Below are positions 55,778 through 64,000 of a stretch of DNA of 64,000 nt, in pieces. The translations under genes were made by a program, and so were the position numbers. The notes below the pieces were generated by a model that was not told the DNA's origin, ran no database searches, and was given only the letters and a program-made list of their open reading frames with translations. Positions within the stretch are counted from its first letter, which is position 1; each line of letters opens with the position of its first letter. The DNA lies in contig NC_080578.1 in the NCBI RefSeq assembly GCF_029962835.1, positions 101,597,759-101,661,758 of the forward strand, read 5' to 3'. This DNA is from Magnolia sinica. Taxonomy: Eukaryota > Streptophyta > Magnoliopsida > Magnoliales > Magnoliaceae.

Positions 55778-56234
55778 TAAAACAGAGGTGAAAGATTATT
55801 GCCTTTAGAGATTCAATGAAGGAATCGTAGTTGGAGATGGCAAAGGAAAGATGATGGCCTCTCGGGAGATGCTTGGGATCGGCAGCAGCGATCTCAGCCG
55901 TCGAACCCGACGGGCCTTCAGGAAGCGACGAAAGGGGGTTCCTCTCGATGAGATGGAGGGCGAAGGACGCAGACGGTAGCTTCAGCCAGATAACGTCGAA
56001 GTCGCCGAAGTTTGGGGATTCGATCCTCTCAAACCCTAAAACCTGCAATTTTCATCAGTAGAAGCGGGCTCTTGAGATAAAGCCATGGCAGCCGTTATAA
56101 AGGTGACGGCAGTTGAAGAGAATGGCAAAAGGTTAAATAAAGAATACCTCCTCGTAGAATTTCGCAAGGCGTTTAACGTCTGGTGTTGCTCTGGAGATGT
56201 GGTTTAGCCATACTCCGGTTGCTGCTGCACCCAT
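49207..56234 (-). CDS. Glyoxalase I-like (VOC superfamily) protein, copy B
   Basis: Four exons: 56148-56234, 55803-56042, 52695-52770 and 49207-49244; 441 bp, 146 residues, identical exon sizes to copy A. The protein reads [52 protein letters not shown], then [43 protein letters not shown] and ends GTWVQP. It fits the plant GLYI-like family (At2g32090-like by memory) better than copy A: canonical NHISR metal-site start, [20 protein letters not shown]. Such proteins are cytosolic or plastid VOC proteins of uncertain substrate; methylglyoxal-glutathione lyase activity should not be assumed. Intron 2 begins with GC (55801-55802) as in copy A; introns 1 and 3 are GT-AG (GTATTC, GTAAGT). The start is the only ATG giving the family N-terminus. 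Confidence 0.92.
49304..49530. mobile_element. PIF/Harbinger-like MITE in intron 3 of copy B
   Basis: GGGCCTGTTTGGCTGCACCC at the left, counterpart of the 41.9 kb MITE. The right end is altered (GGAAACCCCTTTTAAGGAC), so it is truncated compared with copy A. Confidence 0.55.
49820..50720 (-). mobile_element. RTE and L1 LINE remnants in intron 3 of copy B
   Basis: 50155-50720 is the counterpart of the RTE remnant in copy A (GGCCTTGTCCCAACTATTTG ... ACTCTGCTCCATATAATATA). 49890-50130 is the L1 RNase H piece (minus: [17 protein letters not shown]). In addition 49820-49885 repeats the RTE edge (AACATCATCATCATCATGGC, AAGAATCCAATTTC) directly before the L1 piece, a local duplication not present in copy A. 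Confidence 0.65.
50721..52690. other. Rest of intron 3, copy B, no further features
   Basis: The counterpart of 43700-44500 is scattered at 51980-52690 (GGCATTTTAGTCAGTC, CAGACCTCTTTCCAATCC, AACTATTTAGGGTCGGC). 50721-51950 has no clear match in copy A and no coding evidence. Confidence 0.5.
54187..54812 (+). mobile_element. L1-type LINE 3' end, RT zinc-binding region
   Basis: The plus strand encodes [60 protein letters not shown], the zf-RVT module (CPLC...C.H...HCPF). Further degenerate coding ([12 protein letters not shown]) follows, then an A-rich tail at about 54797-54810. It is 5'-truncated. Short AATAAAG/TATAAAG flanks may be the target duplication. Confidence 0.8.
54913..55396. mobile_element. 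PIF/Harbinger-like MITE (Tourist type)
   Basis: The left end is GGGGCCTATTTGGAACATGG then GATTAGGTGGTATGG. The right end is the inverse of GGGACCTGTTTGGAACACAG, GATTAGGTGATATTG; about 45 bp of inverted repeat. The centre contains foldback-family-like words (GGGCCCCATGTTAATGCATG), so one repeat may carry part of another. Confidence 0.72.
55585..55655. repeat. AT microsatellite, 71 bp
   Basis: Uninterrupted AT dinucleotides inside intron 2 of copy B. Likely polymorphic and cruciform-prone. Confidence 0.95.
55751..55778. repeat. GA microsatellite next to the GC splice donor
   Basis: A run of GA dinucleotides about 25-50 bp inside intron 2 of glyoxalase copy B, close to its unusual GC 5' splice site at 55801. 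Confidence 0.9.
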
Positions 56235-56499
56235 TCCTTCTGCTTGCAGCACACGAAGCTGGCGCAGAGAGAGAGGATGGGAGATTTTATGGAGTTAATT
56301 GATACTCTGGCAGAGTGTGATGGTTGATACGCAGGGAGAAAATGCTCCACTACTCTCAGAGAACTCTAGGCCAAAATGATTTCCCAAATCCGTTGTAAGT
56401 ACCGTGTAAATGGGCAATGATCATTTGCTTAAGGAATCAGCGCATCCGATGCTTGATTTGATAACCTACTTTTTTATCACTAAAACCTAGGTTACTGTG

Positions 56500-56700
56500 A
56501 AATATACGTGGGGCACACTGTGATGTACGTGGCTTATCTACACCGTCGATCTGCTATGCCAGCTTAATTTAAGACGTGAACCAGAAAAGGTGAGATAGAT
56601 CCAGAGCTCAAGTGGACCACACCATTGGAAAAAGAGAATCAAGCACTTATAGTTTAAAACTTCTCTGGGCTACTGTTTCCTTCACCGTGGGACGCTAAAG
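56500..56700. mobile_element. Foldback element, left half only
   Basis: ACGTGGGGCACACTGTGATG, then CTACACCGTCGATCTG and AAGTGGACCACACCATTGG; the right arm is missing. It starts about 270 bp upstream of glyoxalase copy B. Confidence 0.55.
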
Positions 56701-56929
56701 TGACCATCCAAAGACTTAAAGTGACCATCTAATTTAAGTACTCAATAGCTTCAATAATAAGATCTCGTTCTCGTAAATTCTAACATTCCTATATAAGATA
56801 AAAGGCCAAATTGATTTTCCATGATACATGCAAATCATGGTAAATAAGTAATTGTTACCTACTCACCTCTTAAAAAATATTTAAGAGTAATTCTACCCCG
56901 AAAATCGATATAGAAGTGTTGACTTAAAT

Positions 56930-57360
56930 ACGTTCACCCCATTGTAATGTATATGATATATCTGCACTGTCCATCTATTTTATTAGAACCTTTTGAGGCA
57001 TAGGCCGAAAAATGAGGCAGATCCAATGCTCAAATGGCCCACATGAAAGGAAATAGTGGCCTTAATTCGTCTACCATTGAAAGTTATTTCCTTCACTAGC
57101 CCTACATTAAGGTTTTTTCATCATCTAACCCGTTTATAGGGTCACACAAGCATGAATAAGGGGGAAACACAAATATCAGCTTGATCCAAAACTTTTAAGG
57201 GCCATAAGAAGTTTCTAATAATAGGCATTCAATTCTCATTGTTTCCTATGGTGTGGTTCACTCGAACTTTGGATCTGCCTCATTTGCCCTAAATTCAACT
57301 GACATAACAAATAAACAGTGTGGATAAGTCACATACATCATGATGGGCCCCACATTGATT
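56930..57360. mobile_element. Foldback (MULE-like) element copy
   Basis: The left arm is TTCACCCCATTGTAATGTAT, then TGCACTGTCCATC. The right arm is AACAGTGTGGATAAGTCACA, then CATCATGATGGGCCCCACAT. It is complete in block order and about 430 bp. Confidence 0.7.
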
Positions 57361-57760
57361 TGGTAAATTTCTCTATATAAGTGTTAAAAAAATAAGTTGT
57401 CACGAAGAAAGATGAAATAATTTACACATAGGTAAATAATTATTACCCATTTACATGGTACATGACTAACATTCCAATAGAGGGTAAGGGAGCTAGAAAC
57501 AACTTGTTGTCAAACCTGATGGTGAAGACTTGCTATCCAAATACTTCGTCATCAATTCCATGAGCAATTTAACGCGTATCAAATGCCTTGAGGACCCATT
57601 AAGTTAAAAAAGAAAAAGACCCCAAAGTAAGAGCCGGCCATGCTTGGGTTGATGTTGGCCTAATCAGTTTGTTGGCCAATCAATTTTTGGGTTGGGATCA
57701 AGTCATTTTAGTCCGACATGGCTCCGCCCAAAGTCCAGGCTAGTTGCATGTGGCAATTTG

Positions 57761-58263
57761 TAGGGGTGTACACGAACCGAGTTAGCTCGGTTAGCTCGAT
57801 TGACTCGACTCGAAAAAGCCCAATTTAACTCAGTTTGAAGCTGAGTTCGAGTCGAGTCAAGCTGATTTTTTTAGCTCGAAAAAATTTCGAACTGAGTTCA
57901 AGCTTCCCCGAGCTCAACTCGATTTGGATCGAACCCCAACTCGAATCGAACTCGGATCAAACTAGTTTAGTGACTCGGTTACTTTAATATTGATGTTGCT
58001 CACCAAGTGTTTGATGAAATGACTCAATGAAGTGCCGGCTAGTGGCAATGAAGGTCTGTATGAAACAAATACCATTTTTCCTTGATTTTGATGTTGCCTA
58101 TAAGATGTTTGATGAAATACTTGTAAATAGCTGTTGCTGTTTTACGTATAGTGAGAAATTAAAAGTACACTGCATATATCTGTGAAAATGCCGCAGAGGC
58201 TCGATTTTAGCTCAAACTAACCGAGCTGCTGACCGACTCAGATTGACTCGGTGTACAACCCAA
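57761..58263. mobile_element. hAT-like non-autonomous element, copy 3
   Basis: Starts TAGGGGTGTACACGAACC and ends GGTGTACAACCCAA, with a perfect 8-bp duplication GCAATTTG (57753-57760, 58264-58271). The central core (GTTACTTTAATATTGATGTT, then GTGCCGGCTAGTGGCAATG) is homologous to the 2.08 and 5.3 kb copies. Confidence 0.87.
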
Positions 58264-58770
58264 GCAATTTGTTTCTTTTCAAACTTATAAAATCTACCTT
58301 TTCAAACGAATTGGAAAAGGCTAGAGTTTTAAGACGGAAACAAAATATTTTACATTCAAAATGAAAATTGGAGCCTATCCAAATATCAAACTAGAACCAT
58401 TTGTTTTGACAATTAACCCCAAATCAAAGGGCGGACGTTCCCTGTGGTGTGGTCTAGAGCATTGTATGTTCCCTCCAAAATTGTTCCCTGTGGTTTTGAT
58501 GATATTAGAGGATTGAGAGCAACATGCCCTGAAGCATATAATGTACGGATTGGATTTCATGAATGAATCACGTGGGCCCCATCTTGCCTGTACCACCGTG
58601 GCATAGGATAAAAATTTGATTAATTTGCAGACATCCATAGTGTAAGGTTGAGAGAAAGAGAGCTGAAAGATGTTTTGATTATTATAATGACGGTGTTGTC
58701 ATATACAATGCACGCTGAAAACGTCATCCCGACTTTACCATCCCCCCAGCTTCTTTCTTTCTATATAGAC

Positions 58771-58771
<1 letters not shown>

Positions 58772-58801
<30 letters not shown>

Positions 58802-58835
58802 CTTCTCTCTCTCTCTCTCTCTCACTCTCTCTCTC
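58772..58835. repeat. CTT and CT microsatellites in a 3' untranslated region
   Basis: CTT repeats followed by CT repeats, 35-100 bases past the stop codon of the gene ending at 58869, so GAA/GA repeats in its transcript. Confidence 0.85.
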
Positions 58836-58868
58836 AAGCTTACTCCATAAAAGGCCGAGATTATGATC

Positions 58869-61800
58869 TTAATCCACAAAATCGCTTTCAAGCTTCGGTC
58901 GTCGGTGCTGCTTACTCGGCCTTTCACGCTCGTATTCCCACTCCCGTTCATGCTCCCTCGCACTGCGCTCTCGCTCCCTCGACCCTCTTGAAGGCCGGGC
59001 ATCCTCCTCCCACTCGGCTGCCTCATGCCGTGACACCGATGGCGGCCTCTTCCTCTTGAAGTGATAGTCTTCGTCACTCGAGTCGTGGTCATGTAAGCTG
59101 CCCCTCCGCCCTCCTCCACTTGACCCGCCCTTCACAGGCTTCCAGTCCTCCCGGTACCCATTTGATGATGGCCGGTGGGTAGTCTCGTGGTGGCTCTTGA
59201 GGCCGTTTGGAGCCTCCGACAGCTTCCTCTTCTTGTTGCCATCACTGGCCCCGGAGTCTGGGAAGCTGATACGTGAGAAAACACTCCCCTTTTGCCTGCG
59301 GTCAGCAGCTTTAGCATCAGCGGCGACTTCTTCATGGTCAGACTTTCGCTTGCTAGCATCGCGGGGTGGTCGATCCAAGCTCGGCTCCCTCCTCGGCCTG
59401 TCAACGCTGGCTGCTTGGGACATCATCCTCTGCAACAACAAAAAAAACCACCATATGAAGCAATGCAAGACCGGCACATGCATGAAATTCGAAAAACAAA
59501 TCCAAGCCTCGAAAAATAAAAAATAAAAAATAAAATCGAATGACCCAGGCCTGAGTCAGTCAAGCCTACTGAGTCAAATGTAACTAGAACTCGGCTCATC
59601 TTTATTGCAAAGAAGAGTGGACTAAAACGGGTTTTATGAGTGTGATAACACCGACCCCCCTATTTTCCATCAAAGGAATGCTCTAAAATCACTATTTTCC
59701 TTTTCTTTTGCCATCTTAATATCCAATCTCAAAGCCCCCGAAAAAGTTTTTTTAAAAAAACCGCATCAATGGTCAATTCACCCGCCCAAATGCAACCGGA
59801 TGGACGGTTTCGATCCTTCCATTTGTGAAATGACGGTATGCCATAACTCACACTATGAATATGGGCCCAAGCAGTACAGCCCAGTAATGGGCCGTGCCAG
59901 GCCTAAACAGGAAAAGGCCCGTTCATTGCCACCTGTTCTCGCCTCATTTAGGCAGCTGCCAACGGATTTGGACAATTACGGACTTTCTTGAAGTCTGTGC
60001 TAAAGCCCACATGCATCCCACGCAAGCATGCCATCCTCGGATGTATCCAGGCCATGCATCAGGTGGGCCCCACTTCAGATGCCTGGCCGAAAGGTCAGCT
60101 TTGCTCCAGTCGTCACTCAAGTCACACTTGCACCTTGTTGGATAATGAGTTAAAAGATGGCAATTACTCTTAAGACCATACATGATCCGTTCAGCCTTGT
60201 TTCTGCTGGAACATATCTGATATAAAGGGCCCAGATGATGCACAGCTCAGATGTACCACACGTGCATGGCTGGATGGTGTGGCAGCTTGTGGAGGTGAGG
60301 GGGCTTTACGGTAAAAGCTTAGCTGTTTTAACCCATACAGAAAAGGCTGGCCACTTGCCACACCATCATGATAGGAGGCGGCGACTGAGATCAACTCATT
60401 CGGTCCTGAGTCGAGTCAGGGTCAATAGGCCAGACTCATCCGAGTTGGAGGTGACTCGGGAGCTTGACCTTGCGATAGGAAACTCAAATCGGATCCAACC
60501 GAGCCCGAGTCGACACAAGTCTCGTTCGAGGCTTAAAACCATGAACACCATATCCATGTTTTCTTTCCTCCCCCAAAAGGAAAAAAGCTCCCTCTTGAGC
60601 AAATCCAACCTGGAAGCATATGAATGCAACACACTTGCAAAAGGAATCGAATCACACTTGTAATTTAAAAAACTGAGAAAACTAATCAAAAGATCGACAC
60701 CACCAGAGCCTTTGACTGGTCAGGGGTGGGAGATCTGTGGGCCACAGTGTAAAACATTTCCAGCATCCAACCAAGACACGTGCTCATCCAGACCGCCCAA
60801 TAAAGATAAAAAAAACGGAGCCACTCATGTTAGGAGTGACCTAAAAACCAGTAGGGAGATCCCAACCGTTCACTAAAACTGAGTGGACGGTTCCACTAAG
60901 ATAACCATCATAAGCAGACCACAGATCATGACAGCGTTTCAAGCTATCAACCGTAGATTGGCTGGTCCAGATCAATGAGCATGTGCTGCCGTACAATTGG
61001 AAAGTGAAGTGGACTATCCAACAGGTACCAGCAATAAGCTCTTGCAGGACTGACACCATTGCATCCTTCCCCTCCAACGAACCACTTGGGTAGACCATCC
61101 GTACCATGAAAACGGTGGGCCCCCACCATCATGACCACCTGCAACTAAAAAATCAGGCTGGCCCGTCGACTATCACACGGGCCACACCACCACACCACGG
61201 TAATCAATGGACAACCACTATAATACGGGCTACGCCATTCCACAATCCAACTGGTGGCCCACCCAATGTGATCAAACCTCCAGAAGGGTGATCTTGATGA
61301 TAGGACCTACAGATTCCTTGGTTCGAAAATCCCATACAAGGGGCGGATTAGCAAAAAAAAAAAATCAGAGCACCACCTTCCTGACCAATAGGCTGTAGGT
61401 GACCTGTCATTATGCAAACAGGAATATTCCCAAATACAACACCTACTTGTTAACTTATTCTTTCCAGATAGAAAGATTAAATAAAATAATAATAAAAAGA
61501 AGAAAGAAAAGAAGAAAGAAAATGCATGCTCTTCCAACCATCCAATGATGGGCAGCACGGATCTAATACGACTTTAAAATGCAATTTTTAAAAGTGCATT
61601 TTGAAATTCCAGGATTCCCTACAGATGGTGGAGACTCATGCTGCCAATGCATGAGATCGTTTCCCTAAAGAGAATGATTTACAAATTTAGAAAACAAAAG
61701 GAGTTTTGCATGCAAATACCGCCACATGCCACAGGCAAAATGTGGAAATGCAATGTCTTACTCATCCATCAGAAGGCACCACTGCCTATATTTCCCATCC

Positions 61801-63095
61801 CAACAATCAGGTTGGTTCACTAATCAGGTGGGCCACAATTAGCTGAACAAATGCACCATTGTAAAAATAACAAAAAAAAGAAGAAGAAGAAGAAGAAGAA
61901 GAAGAAGAAGAAGACCAAAGCTTTCTAATCCGTCGACTTATTTCTATATCTTAGCTAACCTACTGAATGGACCACCTTTATGTTTGGCAGTAACATATAT
62001 ACATGTCCACCTGATGGACAGCCTGGATATTGCACCTGCCTGCCATGCTGCCATGTGTGATAGTGTGTGCATTGACGGACTTGTAAACATGTGGGCTTAA
62101 CCAAAAGTAAACAAACGAATAAATTAAAAACTTGGCATGCACATGGCAAATGCACGATGATGCCAATCAGGCTCCCACCAGTTCCGCCACTGATTGGCCA
62201 GATAAAAGAATTGCTTTGATTGGGACCGATATCGTACCATCCATTGTAGGACAAATTAGATGGATGGTCCCGATTGACATATCACCCAGCCACAAATGCT
62301 ATACCTGAGATGGCTCTACCATATTTCCGCTGTCCTGGCCATCCACTACTTGACTGGAACATCCTAATCATCTAAATAAATGGAGCCTTCTTCCAAACAG
62401 AACATAAGCCATTGCTGACTCTAGTCTGAGACTACTCAAATGCCACCAATTAAAGGTTTAGGATTGTCCAAACAAGTATTTTTTGGCCCATGGAGCATTA
62501 ATTTGATATATCAAATGGTGGGTGCAACCTAGTCCATTGATTCCATGTGGGCAGCAACAACAATGAAACTTCCCCCATGCCCCAACAGGGCATCCCTATA
62601 TTCGATAATAAAAGTTAAAAAAACATAAAATTTATATTAGAATATCTGATCTCTCCACACTGGCTAAAATCAGGGAAAAACAGATCAATTTGAGACGCAC
62701 GTTTTTTTACATGAAAATTTCATGGCTATGGTTACATTACTGAAAAGTTTTTTTTTTTTTTAACGGTAAATATTTACTAAAAGAAAACGTCTTTGAATGA
62801 TTTTGAAGAAAAAAAAAAGTAAATTTCCAATTGAGTAAACGAAAGATTCCGTTTTTTTTTCCTCTGCAAAAGAAAGGTGATTTAGCTAGGTTTGTTAACC
62901 TCACTTCTAATTATATAACCCTTGAGAAAGGAAAAAAAATATTGATATAACGGCGGTATCATAAATAAATAACTAGACGAATTAAAAAGACATACAGGAG
63001 ACAAATAAAAAAGACATACATGTTTGGATTTCATTGAAGAAATCTCAGCAGTGCTGCTCATTTCCCTGCTGCATTCCCTATCCTTGGAGCAGTCC
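58869..63095 (-). CDS. C-terminal two exons of a possible DWNN/PQT3-like E3 ligase
   Basis: Partial gene: exon 63020-63095 (76 bp) and last exon 58869-59429 (561 bp); earlier exons lie beyond the window. The splice joins SSMKSKH to RMMSQAASVD in phase 0 (donor GTATGT, acceptor TTGTTGCAG), and the upstream acceptor is TTTCAG at 63096. The visible tail (211 residues) is highly charged: DCSKDRECSREMSS, RPPRDASKRKSDHEE, KGSVFSRISFPDSG, a glycine patch, HDSSDEDYHFKRKRP, RSAREHEREWEYERERP, ending ESDFVD. No folded domain or RING is visible here. The VFSRISFP motif in a lysine/arginine-rich tail reminds me of plant DWNN-domain (RBBP6/PQT3-like) ubiquitin ligases, but that is from memory. A splicing-related RS-type protein is the main alternative. 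Confidence 0.6.
59430..63019 (-). other. 3.6 kb intron of the partial gene
   Basis: Contains no further exon I could support. An AAG microsatellite (61879-61914) and A/T tracts are present. 60700-61330 has several GGGCCAC and GGTGGGCCCCCACC words that may be decayed foldback repeats. Confidence 0.6.
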
Positions 63096-63113
63096 CTGAA
63101 ACACAGAAAAAGA

Positions 63114-63138
63114 GGGGGGGGGGGCGGGGGGGGGGGGG
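63114..63138. repeat. Poly(G)/poly(C) tract at a 3' splice site
   Basis: 25 bases of G with one C, 19-43 bases upstream of the acceptor at 63096 on the minus strand. In the transcript it is poly(C) in the position of the polypyrimidine tract. Confidence 0.9.
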
Positions 63139-63464
63139 TGTGGGAATCAGTTCCAAAATTAAAAAAGAAAAGAAAAGAATGCAAAGCAAAGTAAAACTGC
63201 CCAATGGAGTTCTATTATTTCCACACAATAACCACAAACAAAAAAAAAAAAGCATGTCTAAAAAATAAATCACAGCTAAAACAAAAGAAAATTTATCCAA
63301 TGCTCTCATAGCAATGTTATAGTGCTGTTAGTTCCATCCAGACACTTGGACAAATACATTAGATCGATCTACAATGTCTATTATGTCCAATACACATTTC
63401 ATGGTTGGTTTTATTTTATTTTATTTATTATTATTATTATTATTTGAATGATAGATTAAATCTT

Positions 63465-64000
63465 ATTGAATAGAGCTGGGTGGATGAAGAGGAGATGTGC
63501 CTTTGTAGTTTTATGTGGCCACCACATACCAATCAAACTGAAGAGAAGATTTTATAGGAAGATATAATAAGACCAGCAATGCTTTATGATGCAAAATTCT
63601 GGGTAGCAAAGTCAAGGAACAACATGTTCACGGCATGTGTAGCAGAAATGCAGATGTTGAAATTGATGTGCGGCAAGATGATCAAATTAGAAATGAACAG
63701 ATTCAGGGGATTAAGGAGTAGCACCAATAGGTAAGGGGATGGACTTGGATGGTTTTGCCATGTGCAGCAGAGACCGAGAATTGCTCACGTTATGAGTGAG
63801 TCGGTTCAAGTTGAAGGCTCTAAAAGGACATGGGTAGAGGTAGTAAGAAAATTTTGATGACCTATCACTTAATTGAAGATATGCTCCATGACAAAGTGGA
63901 ATGACAGAAAAGGATTAGTGTACCCGACTCCATCTAGTCAGGAAAAGGATTAGATGATGATGATGAATAATAATAATAATAACAATAACAATAACAGCAA
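63465..64000 (+). mobile_element. RTE-type LINE 3' end
   Basis: The plus strand gives IKLKRRFYRK, then frame-shifted motifs matching RTE reverse transcriptase C-termini (FYR...SNALWCKILGSKVKEQHV; RNEQIQGIK; TWMVLPCAAE). It ends in GATGATGATGAATAATAATAAT, the 3-base microsatellite tail usual for RTE elements. Stops and shifts show it is dead. It lies antisense in an upstream intron of the 58.9 kb gene. The tail may continue past the window. Confidence 0.75.

Larger units (their letters stand above)
48650..56240. repeat. Tandem segmental duplication, unit B
   Basis: Paralogous to 41158-46905 in the same orientation. It is longer because intron 2 here (52771-55802) has gained a ~90-bp minisatellite, an L1 fragment, a Harbinger MITE and a long AT microsatellite, none of which is in unit A. 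Confidence 0.85.

Noticed and set aside
58724-59119. 131-residue minus frame with RGRGRHRC and polylysine
   Set aside because: Alternative frame over the charged last exon and the GAA repeat; the frame with the splice-consistent VFSRISFP reading is preferred.
60235-60663. 142-residue plus-strand open frame
   Set aside because: No domain, no codon or splice support, and it lies antisense in a large intron.

Overview
The window is plant nuclear DNA. It has spliced genes with GT-AG and GC-AG introns, low gene density, many microsatellites and long stretches of interleaved non-autonomous transposons. The gene families (OVATE family protein, DYW-class pentatricopeptide repeat protein, plant GLYI-like glyoxalases) are land-plant families. 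Much of the intergenic DNA is one repeat family built around words such as GTGGGCCCCACCGTGATG and ATCCACGCCGTCCATCC. From memory that kind of repeat is typical of magnoliid trees (Magnoliales/Laurales), but the placement is an inference, not something the sequence proves.

Layout. 0-6.7 kb: repeats only (foldback elements, a SINE with its target duplication, two hAT-like MITEs) and about 2.5 kb of unrecognised AT-rich DNA. 6.77-7.46 kb (-): a single-exon OVATE family protein gene. 7.6-31 kb: no genes. This is a dense field of Mutator-like foldback MITEs into which solo LTRs have inserted. Two deep nests stand out: 11.13-18.25 kb and 18.35-25.39 kb. 31.5-32 kb: a tandem repeat of about 138 bp. 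34.70-38.36 kb (-): a two-exon PPR-DYW gene, 732 residues, with a 1.46 kb intron. 39-41.1 kb: two SINE copies, a small hAT-like MITE and a Copia-type LTR remnant. 41.15-56.24 kb: a head-to-tail tandem duplication, each unit carrying one four-exon glyoxalase-fold gene on the minus strand. I reconstructed both to 146 residues; both use a GC 5' splice site at intron 2. Shared transposon fossils in intron 3 predate the duplication. 57.8-58.3 kb: another hAT-like MITE. 58.87-63.10 kb (-): the last two exons of a larger gene with a charged, arginine-rich C-terminus, possibly a DWNN/RBBP6-type (PQT3-like) E3 ubiquitin ligase, whose 5' part lies beyond the right edge. 63.5-64 kb: the 3' end of an RTE-type LINE inside that gene's upstream intron.

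The genes do not form a pathway; they are ordinary, separately transcribed plant genes, all on the minus strand. I found no sign of a novel multi-gene system. The most distinctive material is the MULE-like foldback family (over 20 copies, one with a perfect 9-bp target duplication), the multi-level nesting, the paired GC-AG introns, and the intron in a PPR gene whose Arabidopsis relative is, as I recall, intronless. Exon boundaries were worked out by hand from reading frame, splice sites and paralogue comparison. Boundaries of degenerate repeats are approximate.
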